This document shows positions 24,691 to 31,826 of a DNA stretch of 64,000 nt, piece after piece. Source of the DNA: Haloferax sulfurifontis ATCC BAA-897 (GTDB lineage: Archaea > Halobacteriota > Halobacteria > Halobacteriales > Haloferacaceae); assembly GCF_000337835.1 (NCBI RefSeq), contig NZ_AOLM01000003.1, positions 62,001-126,000 of the forward strand. The letters run 5' to 3'. The notes beneath the pieces are model-generated. The model was not told the origin of the DNA. It did no database searches and saw only the letters and a list, made by a program, of their open reading frames with translations. Both the position numbers and the translations under genes were made by a program. Every line of letters begins with the position of its first letter. Within the stretch, counting starts at the first letter, position 1.

Positions 24691-25188
24691 ATGACCGAGA
24701 TTCACCCCGACCAGCGCGTCGCCATCCTGGCCGACGCACAGAACCTCTACCATACGGCACAGAGCCTGTACTCGCGGAACATCGACTACTCGTCGCTCCT
24801 CCAGAAGGGGACGGCGGGCCGCGCGCTCACCCGCGCCATCGCCTACGTCATCCGGGCGGATTCGCCCGACGAGGTGAGCTTTTTCGATGCACTCGTCGAC
24901 ATCGGTTTCGAGACGAAAATCAAGGACATCAAGACGTTCGGCGACGGCTCGAAGAAGGCCGACTGGGACCTCGGCATCGCGCTCGACGCGGTTAGCCTCG
25001 CCGACCACGTGGACACGGTCGTCCTCTGTTCGGGCGACGGCGACTTCGAGCGGCTCTGTACCCACCTCCGCCACGAGGGCGTCCGCGTCGAGGTGATGGC
25101 GTTCAGGGAGTCTACCGCCGAGGAACTCGTCGCGGCGGCGGACACGTTCATCGACCTCTCGGAGCGAAAAGAGACGTTCCTGCTGTAA
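24691..25188 (+). CDS. NYN domain protein (LabA/PIN-like putative RNase)
   Basis: A 165-aa single NYN domain of the PIN-like superfamily. The conserved acidic residues expected to bind metal lie in 'VAILADAQNLYHTAQ' (Asp and Asn near the N-terminus), 'KADWDLGIALDAVSLA' and 'VLCSGDGDFERLCTHLR'. Family members are single-strand or structured-RNA nucleases, or regulatory proteins; no target can be named. The ATG at 24691 follows a TATA-like element at leaderless distance. The extension back to 24535 is Arg/Gly/Pro-rich and not coding. Confidence 0.88.
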   Translation: MTEIHPDQRVAILADAQNLYHTAQSLYSRNIDYSSLLQKGTAGRALTRAIAYVIRADSPDEVSFFDALVDIGFETKIKDIKTFGDGSKKADWDLGIALDAVSLADHVDTVVLCSGDGDFERLCTHLRHEGVRVEVMAFRESTAEELVAAADTFIDLSERKETFLL

Positions 25189-25198
25189 TCCCCGCCGA

Positions 25199-26119
25199 CT
25201 ACTCGAACTGCGGAATCGCCGAGTCGCCGTCGATGTCGGGGCCGGCGGTCCCGGTCGGGCCGTCGCTCCCGGCGTCGTGAGCCTCGAAGAAGGCGACCGC
25301 GTAGGTGTACTGGAACGCCGCGAGAACCGTCTGCGTCGCTATCGAGAGGACGGCGATGGCGGCGATTTCCGTCGGCGAGAAGCCGAGGCCGGCCTGCACC
25401 GCCGCCGGGTCAGCCGCGTTCTGTGCCTGCTGGACGTTCTGTATCGTCCGAAAGACGATGAGGCCCGTCGCGGGGACGCTAACCAGAATCCCGACCACGA
25501 ACCGGATGGCGGAGTAGCCGAGCGAGGGGACGACGTTGTGCCGGACGAGCCGATAGCTCTCGCCGAACGCCTCGATTGCGCCCGCGTCGCCGACGACGAC
25601 CGCGACGGGGTAGAACTGGACGAGGAAGATGACGACGAGGTACGCCAGTCCGAGGAGGCCGAGGACGGCGATGCCGACGAGGAAGCCGCCGCCGAGGGCG
25701 AGGTTGGGGACGCCGCCACCGCCCGTTGCGAGGCCGCCGAGGCCGAGCGAGACGGCCATGGCGACCATGATGATGACGAACACGATACCGAAGACGAGGA
25801 CGATGCCGAGTTGGACGATGTTCGCGAGGAGCATGGGGACGTACTTCTCGCGGCCGACCGCCGTGAGCGTCGACAGCGAGGTCGAGCCTCCGCCCCCGCG
25901 GTCGACCGCCTCGTCGGCCATCCCGTAGAGACCGGCGGCGACGAACGGCGTGACGAAGAACGTCACCGCCGTGAGGACGGTCGGGACGAACGGTATCTGC
26001 GCCAACTGCGTGGCGAGTTGCGGGAGCGTGACGAGGCCCAAGGCGAGGCCGCCGAGGAACAGTACCGGGTTCGACCGGATGCCTCGGAGGGCGGTCTGGA
26101 GGGAGCTAATCGCGGCCAT
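25199..26119 (-). CDS. polytopic membrane protein, function unknown
   Basis: 306 aa with about six long hydrophobic helices separated by short Gly-rich loops. Examples are 'PVLFLGGLALGLVTLPQLAT', 'LGIVLVFGIVFVIIMVAMAV' and 'VGIAVLGLLGLAYLVVIFLV'. The stretch 'AFGESYRLVRHNVVPSLGYS' resembles the inter-helix loop of haloarchaeal membrane proteins often called DUF7847-like. No catalytic motif is visible. It converges with the NYN gene, 10 nt apart. The start at 26119 was preferred because the frame extension to 26509 is Arg/Ser-rich. Confidence 0.75.
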   Translation of the reverse strand: MAAISSLQTALRGIRSNPVLFLGGLALGLVTLPQLATQLAQIPFVPTVLTAVTFFVTPFVAAGLYGMADEAVDRGGGGSTSLSTLTAVGREKYVPMLLANIVQLGIVLVFGIVFVIIMVAMAVSLGLGGLATGGGGVPNLALGGGFLVGIAVLGLLGLAYLVVIFLVQFYPVAVVVGDAGAIEAFGESYRLVRHNVVPSLGYSAIRFVVGILVSVPATGLIVFRTIQNVQQAQNAADPAAVQAGLGFSPTEIAAIAVLSIATQTVLAAFQYTYAVAFFEAHDAGSDGPTGTAGPDIDGDSAIPQFE

Positions 26120-26207
26120 ACCTCGACCTGTCGGTGCGGTAATACGTAAAACGGGAGGGTCGAGACGCCGGCGTGGTCGGGGCCGTATCCGGGCCCGCGA
26201 GTGGGAA

Positions 26208-26375
26208 TCAGGCCGTCGGCGTCGCCAGCCGAGCGGCGGTGGCGACCGCGCCGACCCCCGCGATGGCGGCGAGCACCGTCGGGAGCCGCCAGTCGAGCGC
26301 CGTCTGCGTGAGAAGCGCACTGCTCGCGAGCAGTAGCGCGGTTCCCACGGCGGCGAGTCGAACGTCCACAGACAT
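26208..26375 (-). CDS. small membrane protein (55 aa)
   Basis: A short gene with two predicted transmembrane helices: 'LAAVGTALLLASSALLTQTA' and 'LPTVLAAIAGVGAVATAARL'. ATG at 26375 reads MSVDVRLAAV and the stop is TGA at 26208. Codon third positions are G/C-rich as in neighbouring genes. It lies 88 nt upstream of the polytopic membrane protein on the same strand and diverges from the PUA-like gene. Function unknown. Confidence 0.6.
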   Translation of the reverse strand: MSVDVRLAAVGTALLLASSALLTQTALDWRLPTVLAAIAGVGAVATAARLATPTA

Positions 26376-26494
26376 ACTCCGAGGGCGGTCGGTCCCGTAC
26401 TTAGGACTTTCCGTCTCGGGCGTGCGTGGTAGCTCGGCGCACGCGGTCGAACGGGACCGCGACCCACTTTAGCCGGCGGGGCAAAGGGCGGGGT

Positions 26495-26974
26495 ATGACC
26501 GAAGGCCACGCGACCGATTTGGACGACCTCCGGGTCGTCGCCGACTACCAGTTCGGGGCCGGCGCGGGCGACGCGCTGTTCCCGGCCGACGCGGACATCG
26601 AACTCTCGCGCTCGCGGAGCGGCCGCCCGCGACAGGTGTACGTCGAGGGCGACCGCGTCACCTCCTACGGCACCGACGGCCGGTTCACCCTCGGCGTCGC
26701 CGGCGGCCGCCGCCTCTACGACGACCTCGGCGGCGACGCCTACGTCGTCCGCGTCGGCGACGAGTCGGTCCCGTTCGTCCGCGACGGCAAGAACGCCTTC
26801 GCCAAGTTCGTCACCGACGCCGACCCGGCGGTCCGCTCGGGCGACGAGGTGTGCGTCGTCGGCCCCGACGGCGACCTGCTGGGCGTCGGTCGCGCGGAGC
26901 TCTCCGCGGACGCGATGCTCGACTTCGAGGCGGGGATGGCGGTTCGCGTCCGCGAGGGCGCGGACGAGGAGTGA
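26495..26974 (+). CDS. PUA-domain-like protein
   Basis: 159 aa. Residues 1-70 are an alpha/beta region ('DLRVVADYQFGAGAGDALFP'). Residues about 80-150 look like a PUA fold: 'PFVRDGKNAFAKFVTDADPA', 'VRSGDEVCVVGPDGDLLGVG' and 'AMLDFEAGMAVRVREG'. PUA domains bind structured RNA. The arrangement matches the C-terminal part of archaeal tRNA-guanine transglycosylase-type proteins without the catalytic domain. Role in tRNA or rRNA modification is inference. Start ATG at 26495 was chosen by domain extent. Confidence 0.78.
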   Translation: MTEGHATDLDDLRVVADYQFGAGAGDALFPADADIELSRSRSGRPRQVYVEGDRVTSYGTDGRFTLGVAGGRRLYDDLGGDAYVVRVGDESVPFVRDGKNAFAKFVTDADPAVRSGDEVCVVGPDGDLLGVGRAELSADAMLDFEAGMAVRVREGADEE

Positions 26975-27118
26975 GGTGAAGCCGGGGAACTCGGGCGGTA
27001 CGTCGCTGTTGAGATTCTAGAGGGGTGAGAGAAACGGCGTGCGAGACTGAGGGGTGCGTTCAGCAAGATGTCTCCGATGGTCGTGGTGGTCGGAGTTTCA
27101 CACAAAGCCCGTCCGAAC

Positions 27119-27127
27119 GCTTATTTG
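27119..27127 (+). promoter_or_regulatory. TATA-like element upstream of hicB
   Basis: 'GCTTATTTG' is the strongest A/T-rich box in this spacer and ends about 27 nt before the ATA codon at 27154. The spacing fits a leaderless transcript starting at the original hicB start. Confidence 0.4.
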
Positions 27128-27153
27128 CAGTCATCGACTCGATTCTCATAGAG

Positions 27154-27414
27154 ATAGCCAGCACGACTCGTGACAACCGTAACGGGGGCGTCGAGTTCGT
27201 CCACGAGGATGATGGACGGGTCACCGCGAAGGACATCGAGACGGGTGTCGCTTCCTTCGGCGACGACCGCGCGGAGGCACTGCGGATGCTCGCTGACGCT
27301 CTCGATGCCTACCACGGAACGGGCGAACCCGTCGACGATGACGGGCTGGCCGCCGAACTCGGTCTCGACGAAGACGAACTCGGAAGCGAAGGCCGCCCGC
27401 CGTGGGACGAGTAA
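27154..27414 (+). CDS. hicB: HicB-like antitoxin, start codon apparently lost
   Basis: Encodes an 86-aa haloarchaeal HicB-type antitoxin. The core 'DGRVTAKDIETGVASFGDDR' and 'AEALRMLADALDAYHG' form the degenerate RNase-H-like domain; the acidic tail ends in RPPWDE. The family start is expected as ATG-GCC-AGC, but the sequence reads ATA GCC AGC at 27154. That codon sits at leaderless distance from a TATA-like box, so a G-to-A loss of the start codon is likely. The frame is open upstream to a GTG at 27025, which could give a longer protein. The adjacent hicA toxin is broken, so the locus is decaying. Confidence 0.65.
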   Translation: MASTTRDNRNGGVEFVHEDDGRVTAKDIETGVASFGDDRAEALRMLADALDAYHGTGEPVDDDGLAAELGLDEDELGSEGRPPWDE

Positions 27415-27415
27415 C

Positions 27416-27659
27416 GTGGGCCGGACGGCAGTTACAGGCAGAGAAGTCGCGAAGGTGCTGATGAATCGGTTACGAGCCGAAGTCACGGACGGGGAGTCAT
27501 CTCACGCTGGAGTACGTCAACCCCGACACCGGCGAGGCTCGACGGCCGACCGTTCCACTTCACGGAGAGATACCTCGTGGAACGCTCGGGAGTATCGCGG
27601 AGCAGTGCGGTGCAGACGATTTCCACTCGTTCTGTGAGTGGATTGACGACCACTGTTAG
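27416..27659 (+). pseudogene. hicA: HicA-like toxin, frameshifted
   Basis: An RNA-targeting HicA toxin remnant directly after hicB. The first frame (GTG at 27416) gives 'GRTAVTGREVAKVLMN'. From 27468 another frame gives 'GYEPKSRTGSHLTLEYVNPD', with the His of the dsRBD-like active site, and then 'IAEQCGADDFHSFCEWIDDH' to a stop at 27657-27659. The halves join at 27464-27468 (AATCGGTTAC). Two missing bases in what was probably CGGGGT would restore one reading frame. As written, the first frame ends in nonsense, so no active toxin should be made. Confidence 0.75.
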
Positions 27660-27858
27660 GATTCACTGTGTAGACCGGGACGTTGCTGGCGTGATTCGGA
27701 GCCTGATGGGCTTTCACATCATATGGCTATTTTCAGACAGATTGGGAGTGTGCCCACCAATACCGCTCAGCGAAACATCTCTTTTGCTCGCCCTCTATCG
27801 GGGGATGAACGTTCGCATCGACAGCGAGTACGGCCAAGAAATCCGACGGAGCCGCGTT

Positions 27859-28872
27859 TCAGAGGTACGGCGCGAGTCCGAGCGCGGAGACGAGCGGGAC
27901 GCCCGCGACGACCGAGCCGACGAGGTAGCCGCCGATTGCGCCGCCGTTGAGAAGCGGCAGGCCGGCGTGCGCCCGCCCCTTCATCACGGCCCACATCAGC
28001 CCGCTGAACCCGGCGAACGTCCCGACCATGGCGAGGAGCGCCGGGACGTTGAGCGCCGGGAGCGCGCCGAGGCCGAGCGACGGCGCTTCGGAGAAGAACG
28101 CGCCCGAGGCGACCATCACGGTCGGCATGACCGCGTCGCCGAGGCCGATGAAGAAGGCGTCTCGCTCGCCGGAATCTGACTCGTTGTCGGCCGTCTCGGC
28201 GTCAGCCACCTCCGAATCGACCGCGCCCGTCGATTCGCCCCCGTCGGTCGCGTTCCCGCCGTCGCCGACGTCGTTGGCGTCGCTGGCGAAGTCGTCGCCG
28301 AGAATCGAGTACGACAGCGTCGTCGGGATGACGAGCACGACCGGGATGCGGAGGTCCATCACGCCCTCCGCGAGGTCGAGCATGTGTTTGGTCTTGTAGA
28401 CGCTGATGGCGTCGTAGACGGCGAGGACCGAGAGGAGGACGATGGCGGGCAACAGGCCGAAGCTGATGCCGAACAGGGCGGCCGCGCCCGCGCCCATGAG
28501 CGTCCCGGCGGCGTCGATGACGTACCACTCGGGGTAGACGAGAAGCGCGAGCGCGACGGCCGCCGAGAGGCCGACGGCGACGAGCGCGCTGGGAATGAGC
28601 GCGGCGAAGACGTACCACGCGAGCAGGCCGCTCGTGAAGACGATGACGAGGCGGATGAGCTGGTCGAGGTCGTACTTGAACGCCGCGAGCATGAACGCGG
28701 TCATGACGATAATCGCGCCGATGTAGAGGAGGCTGTTCGTCGGGTCGGTGGGGTCTTCGACCGTCTGGTACCCCTGTTCGAAGAACGTCGGCACGAGGGC
28801 GAGCGCACCCACCTGCACGACGAGGAAGATGAGGGCGGCGAGGGCGACACCCCGATAGGCGCGGCGTGACAT
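27859..28872 (-). CDS. presenilin-type intramembrane aspartyl protease (A22)
   Basis: A 337-aa polytopic membrane protein with about nine helices. The two catalytic aspartates are in the YD motif 'LAVYDAISVYKTKHMLDLA' and the GxGD motif 'FIGLGDAVMPTVMVASGAFF'. The third signature, PALL-like 'HAGLPLLNGGAIGGYL', follows near the C-terminus. A hydrophilic acidic loop (about 205-235, Asp/Asn/Gly-rich) separates the catalytic helices. It should cut membrane-spanning segments; substrates are unknown. It stands 48 nt upstream of gar1 and is read in the opposite sense to the hicBA remnants. Confidence 0.92.
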   Translation of the reverse strand: MSRRAYRGVALAALIFLVVQVGALALVPTFFEQGYQTVEDPTDPTNSLLYIGAIIVMTAFMLAAFKYDLDQLIRLVIVFTSGLLAWYVFAALIPSALVAVGLSAAVALALLVYPEWYVIDAAGTLMGAGAAALFGISFGLLPAIVLLSVLAVYDAISVYKTKHMLDLAEGVMDLRIPVVLVIPTTLSYSILGDDFASDANDVGDGGNATDGGESTGAVDSEVADAETADNESDSGERDAFFIGLGDAVMPTVMVASGAFFSEAPSLGLGALPALNVPALLAMVGTFAGFSGLMWAVMKGRAHAGLPLLNGGAIGGYLVGSVVAGVPLVSALGLAPYL

Positions 28873-28920
28873 GCAGGGGCGTTCCCACCCGAGGGGTATG
28901 GGGGTTGCGCTCTGGCGTCG

Positions 28921-29145
28921 TCAGCGAGCGTAGAGCTTGCTCCCGACGAGCCGGGCGGGCGAGCCGTCGTCGGCCGTGACGGCGACGTAGGGACGGTCGA
29001 CCGGACCGAACACGTCCACGATGCGGCCCACCGTCGACAGCGACTCGTCGAGGACCATCGTGCCGATGTCCGGCGCGTCGTCGTCGTCGAGGCGGACGAT
29101 AGCGAGGCCCTGCGCCGTCCGGGAGACCGTGCCGATTCGCCGCAT
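28921..29145 (-). CDS. gar1: H/ACA RNP protein Gar1
   Basis: A 74-aa core Gar1 domain, a small beta barrel with 'IGTVSRTAQGLAIVRLDDDD' and 'VGRIVDVFGPVDRPYVAVTA'. It binds Cbf5 in H/ACA snoRNP-like complexes that guide pseudouridylation of rRNA. It lacks the eukaryotic GAR repeats, as archaeal Gar1 does. It overlaps srp19 by one base (TGATG), so the two form an operon, a pairing I know from other archaea. Confidence 0.92.
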   Translation of the reverse strand: MRRIGTVSRTAQGLAIVRLDDDDAPDIGTMVLDESLSTVGRIVDVFGPVDRPYVAVTADDGSPARLVGSKLYAR

Positions 29146-29423
29146 CAGTCGCGGAGGATTCCGACGTAGGCGGCGACCGCCTGCACGATGTCGTTTTTCG
29201 TGGCGTCGTCGGCGTTGTTCACGAGGACGCGCCCGCGGGTTTCGAACTCGCGGGAGTATCGCTTGCCCCGTTCGATGACGGCGTCGTAGCCGACCTGCTG
29301 GACGGCCTTCGCGATTTCGTCGACGGTCGGTTCTTCGACCGCCGCGGACTGGGCGACCCGCCGACCCTCGCTACGCGAGAGAGAGGCGTCGAGGTAGGCG
29401 GGGTAGATGACGTTCTCGACCAT
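29145..29423 (-). CDS. srp19: signal recognition particle protein SRP19
   Basis: A 92-aa SRP19. '[20 protein letters not shown]' is the conserved RNA-binding start, and '[20 protein letters not shown]' plus '[18 protein letters not shown]' are further family segments. It binds 7S RNA helices and helps SRP54 load. Co-translated with gar1 by a one-base overlap. Normal archaeal length. Confidence 0.95.
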   Translation of the reverse strand: MVENVIYPAYLDASLSRSEGRRVAQSAAVEEPTVDEIAKAVQQVGYDAVIERGKRYSREFETRGRVLVNNADDATKNDIVQAVAAYVGILRD

Positions 29424-29519
29424 ACCCGTGTGTCCGCCATCCGACGGTAATACGGTTGTGGTCTCACGGAGCCGAGCGCGTGCGGTGGAGAAACAGAGAC
29501 GGCGCGGGTGTCTGTGCAG

Positions 29520-30671
29520 TTATCGCCGGCGCGCGAGCAGGGCGACCGCGCCGACGGCCGCGAGGCCGACGACGGCGCCGAACCCGGGCGCGTCGCTCTC
29601 GGTGGTCGATTCCGAGGACTCGGCCGTCGCGGTTGCCTCGGTGGCGTCGGTTGCAGTCGCGGCGGTCGCAGTCGCGTCCGCGACCGTGGTCGTCGCGGTC
29701 GCGGTCGAGTCCGACTCCGTCGCCGACTCGGTTTCGAGTTGCCGGTAGCGCTCGTAGGCGTCGGGGTGGACCGCTTCGAGAATCACCTCGCTCGCCTCGA
29801 TTGCTCGCGGGGCGGGCTGTTGGAGCTTGTGCGCCTCGATGACGATGACGTTGCCCTCCTGCATCGCGGTCGTGCTGTTGTACGCCGGACTGCTCGGGAC
29901 GGGCGCGTGGTCGGGGACGACGATGTACTCGGGGTTCATCTCGACGACGAGCTCTTCGTTAATCTGTGCGAAGCCGGTGAGGTTCGCCTCTGCCGCGCCG
30001 TTGCGCAGGCCGGCGGTCGTCATGATGTCGGAGATGAACGTGCCCGACCCGGAGGAGTAGCCGAAAAAGGAGTTGAGACCGACCGGGCGCTCCGCGCCGT
30101 CGAGGGCCTGCCGCATGTGCCGAATCGACTCGCGCATCTCGGCCGCGCGCTCGACGCCGGCCTCGCAGTTGCCGGTCATGCGGCCGACGCGCTCGGTCTT
30201 GTCGGCGACGGCGTCGAGCGACTTCCCGGACTCGAAGACGACGACCGAGATGTCCGCCGAGCGAAGCTGTTCGATGCGGTCGGGCTCGGCGTTGTACGAG
30301 GAGTTCGGGACCAACACGAGGTCGGGTTCGAGACCGATGACCGCCTCGACGTTGAGCCCGCCGGAGCCGGAGACGTTCCCCTTTTCGGCCGCGCCGTCGA
30401 GGTACGTGGCGTACTGCGAGACGCCGACGACCTCGTCGCGCGCGCCGAGTTCCCACATGGTCTGGGCGGCGCTCGGGTTGGTCGTGACGACCCGCTCGGG
30501 GTCCTCGGCGATGGTGACGTCGGTCCCCGTGGCGTCGGTGACCGTCACCGGGAACGTACACGTCGCGGTCTGGTGCGGTGCCGCTTGCCCTACCGCGGCC
30601 GCGGCCGGTGCCGGAACCCCGGCGAACACGGTCGCGAACGCGAGCAGGGCGACGACGAGTTGTCGGTTCAC
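29520..30671 (-). CDS. btuF: cobalamin-type ABC transporter substrate-binding protein, PGF-CTERM anchored
   Basis: A 383-aa exported binding protein. The signal peptide covers residues 1-26. The two-lobed periplasmic-binding fold includes 'DPERVVTTNPSAAQTMWELG', 'LEPDLVLVPNSSYNAE' and 'INEELVVEMNPEYIVVPDHA'. A Thr/Ala/Ser-rich stalk (about 315-358) leads to 'DAPGFGAVVGLAAVGAVALL', a PGF-CTERM signal for archaeosortase-dependent lipid anchoring. The start is GTG, 20 nt beyond a TATA shared with the divergent btuCD. Cobalamin specificity is inferred from haloarchaeal btuCDF orthologs; siderophore or heme remain possible. Confidence 0.88.
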   Translation of the reverse strand: MNRQLVVALLAFATVFAGVPAPAAAAVGQAAPHQTATCTFPVTVTDATGTDVTIAEDPERVVTTNPSAAQTMWELGARDEVVGVSQYATYLDGAAEKGNVSGSGGLNVEAVIGLEPDLVLVPNSSYNAEPDRIEQLRSADISVVVFESGKSLDAVADKTERVGRMTGNCEAGVERAAEMRESIRHMRQALDGAERPVGLNSFFGYSSGSGTFISDIMTTAGLRNGAAEANLTGFAQINEELVVEMNPEYIVVPDHAPVPSSPAYNSTTAMQEGNVIVIEAHKLQQPAPRAIEASEVILEAVHPDAYERYRQLETESATESDSTATATTTVADATATAATATDATEATATAESSESTTESDAPGFGAVVGLAAVGAVALLARRR

Positions 30672-30691
30672 GGTAGTGGCCTCAGCGGCTG

Positions 30692-30715
30692 TTCAATAAA
30701 TATTTACCTACTGAA
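30692..30715. promoter_or_regulatory. overlapping divergent promoters of btuF and btuCD within a dyad
   Basis: Only 60 bp separate the btuF and btuC start codons. The A/T core AATAAATATTTACC can serve as TATA on both strands, 20-35 nt from each start, so both transcripts would be leaderless. The core lies inside an imperfect 24-bp dyad (TTCA.TA...TA.TGAA, 8 of 12 positions matching). A repressor bound here would shut both directions. There is no room for a B12 riboswitch. Confidence 0.55.
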
Positions 30716-30731
30716 AGCGCGGTTGTGCTCA

Positions 30732-31826
30732 ATGAGCGTTCGAACGCGGGCGACCACGTGGTCGCTCGGTCTCTCCGGGCTCCTGCTTTTGGTCGTCGTC
30801 GCGAGCGCCGGAATCGGGGCCGTGACCATCCCGCCGCGGACCGTCGCCGCCATCCTCGCGGACGCGTTGCCCGTCCCCGTCGGCGTCTCTCTCGGCGGCG
30901 CGACGGCCCTCCCCGTCGTCGGGCCGGTTCCGACGCCGACGCTGGAGTTCGCCTCGCCGTTCGAGTTCGCCGTCCCCAGACCCGCCCGCATCATCGTGCT
31001 CTCGGTCCGCCTGCCCCGCATCCTCCTCGCGGCGCTCGTCGGCTTCGCGCTCGCCACCGCGGGAACCGTGATGCAGGGCTTCTTCCGCAACCCGATGGCC
31101 GACCCCTCCATCGTCGGCGTCTCCTCCGGGGCCGCCGTCGGCGCGGTCGCGACCATCGTGCTGTCGCTTTCGATTCCGTTCGGGATGGAGGGCGCGGCGT
31201 TCGTCAGCGCCGTCGTCACCGCCTTCGTCGTCTACCTCATCGCCACCGAGAGCGGTCGGACGCCCGTGGCGACCCTGCTTCTCGCGGGGGTCGCCGTCCA
31301 GACGTTCCTCGGCGCGGTCATCTCGTTTCTCCTCCTCCAGAGCGGCGAGAGCCTCCGGCAGGTCGTCTTCTGGCTCATGGGCCACCTCGCGGGCGCGACG
31401 TGGAGCGAGGTCGGCATGCTCGCCCTCGTCCTGCCGCTTCCCTTCGTGCTCCTCGTGGCCCACGCCCGCGACCTGAACGTCCTGCTCCTCGGCGAGGAGG
31501 ACGCCCACGCTCTCGGCATCGAAGTCGAGCGGACGAAACAGCTCCTCCTCGCCACCGCGAGCGTCGTCACCGCCGCGGCCGTCTCGGTCTCCGGCGTCAT
31601 CGGCTTCGTCGGCCTCGTCGTCCCCCACATGCTCCGGCTCCTCGTCGGCCCCGACCACCGGGTGTTGCTCCCGGCGTCGGCGCTGGCGGGCGCGTCGTTC
31701 CTCGTCGCCACCGACACCGTCGCCCGCTCCGGCGGCGCGGAGATTCCGGTCGGCGTCGTCACCGCGGCCGTCGGCGCGCCCTTCTTCCTCTACCTGCTCC
31801 GCACGCGGGAGGTGCGCTCGCCGTGA
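30732..31826 (+). CDS. btuC: cobalamin-type ABC transporter permease
   Basis: A 364-aa FecCD/BtuC-family permease with about ten helices. Hallmarks are 'RLPRILLAALVGFALATAGT', 'FFRNPMADPSIVGVSSGAAV' and the coupling region 'LGEEDAHALGIEVERTKQLL' with 'SGVIGFVGLVVPHMLRLLVG'. It forms the membrane channel for the BtuF-delivered ligand. It overlaps btuD by four bases (GTGA). The ATG at 30732 follows the shared divergent TATA at leaderless distance. Confidence 0.93.
   Translation: MSVRTRATTWSLGLSGLLLLVVVASAGIGAVTIPPRTVAAILADALPVPVGVSLGGATALPVVGPVPTPTLEFASPFEFAVPRPARIIVLSVRLPRILLAALVGFALATAGTVMQGFFRNPMADPSIVGVSSGAAVGAVATIVLSLSIPFGMEGAAFVSAVVTAFVVYLIATESGRTPVATLLLAGVAVQTFLGAVISFLLLQSGESLRQVVFWLMGHLAGATWSEVGMLALVLPLPFVLLVAHARDLNVLLLGEEDAHALGIEVERTKQLLLATASVVTAAAVSVSGVIGFVGLVVPHMLRLLVGPDHRVLLPASALAGASFLVATDTVARSGGAEIPVGVVTAAVGAPFFLYLLRTREVRSP

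Noticed and set aside
27660..27858. Insertion sequence remnant beside hicBA
   Set aside because: No transposase motif or terminal inverted repeat could be found.
30671..30732. B12 riboswitch upstream of btuF/btuC
   Set aside because: Only 60 bp lie between the start codons and transcripts appear leaderless, leaving no room for an aptamer.
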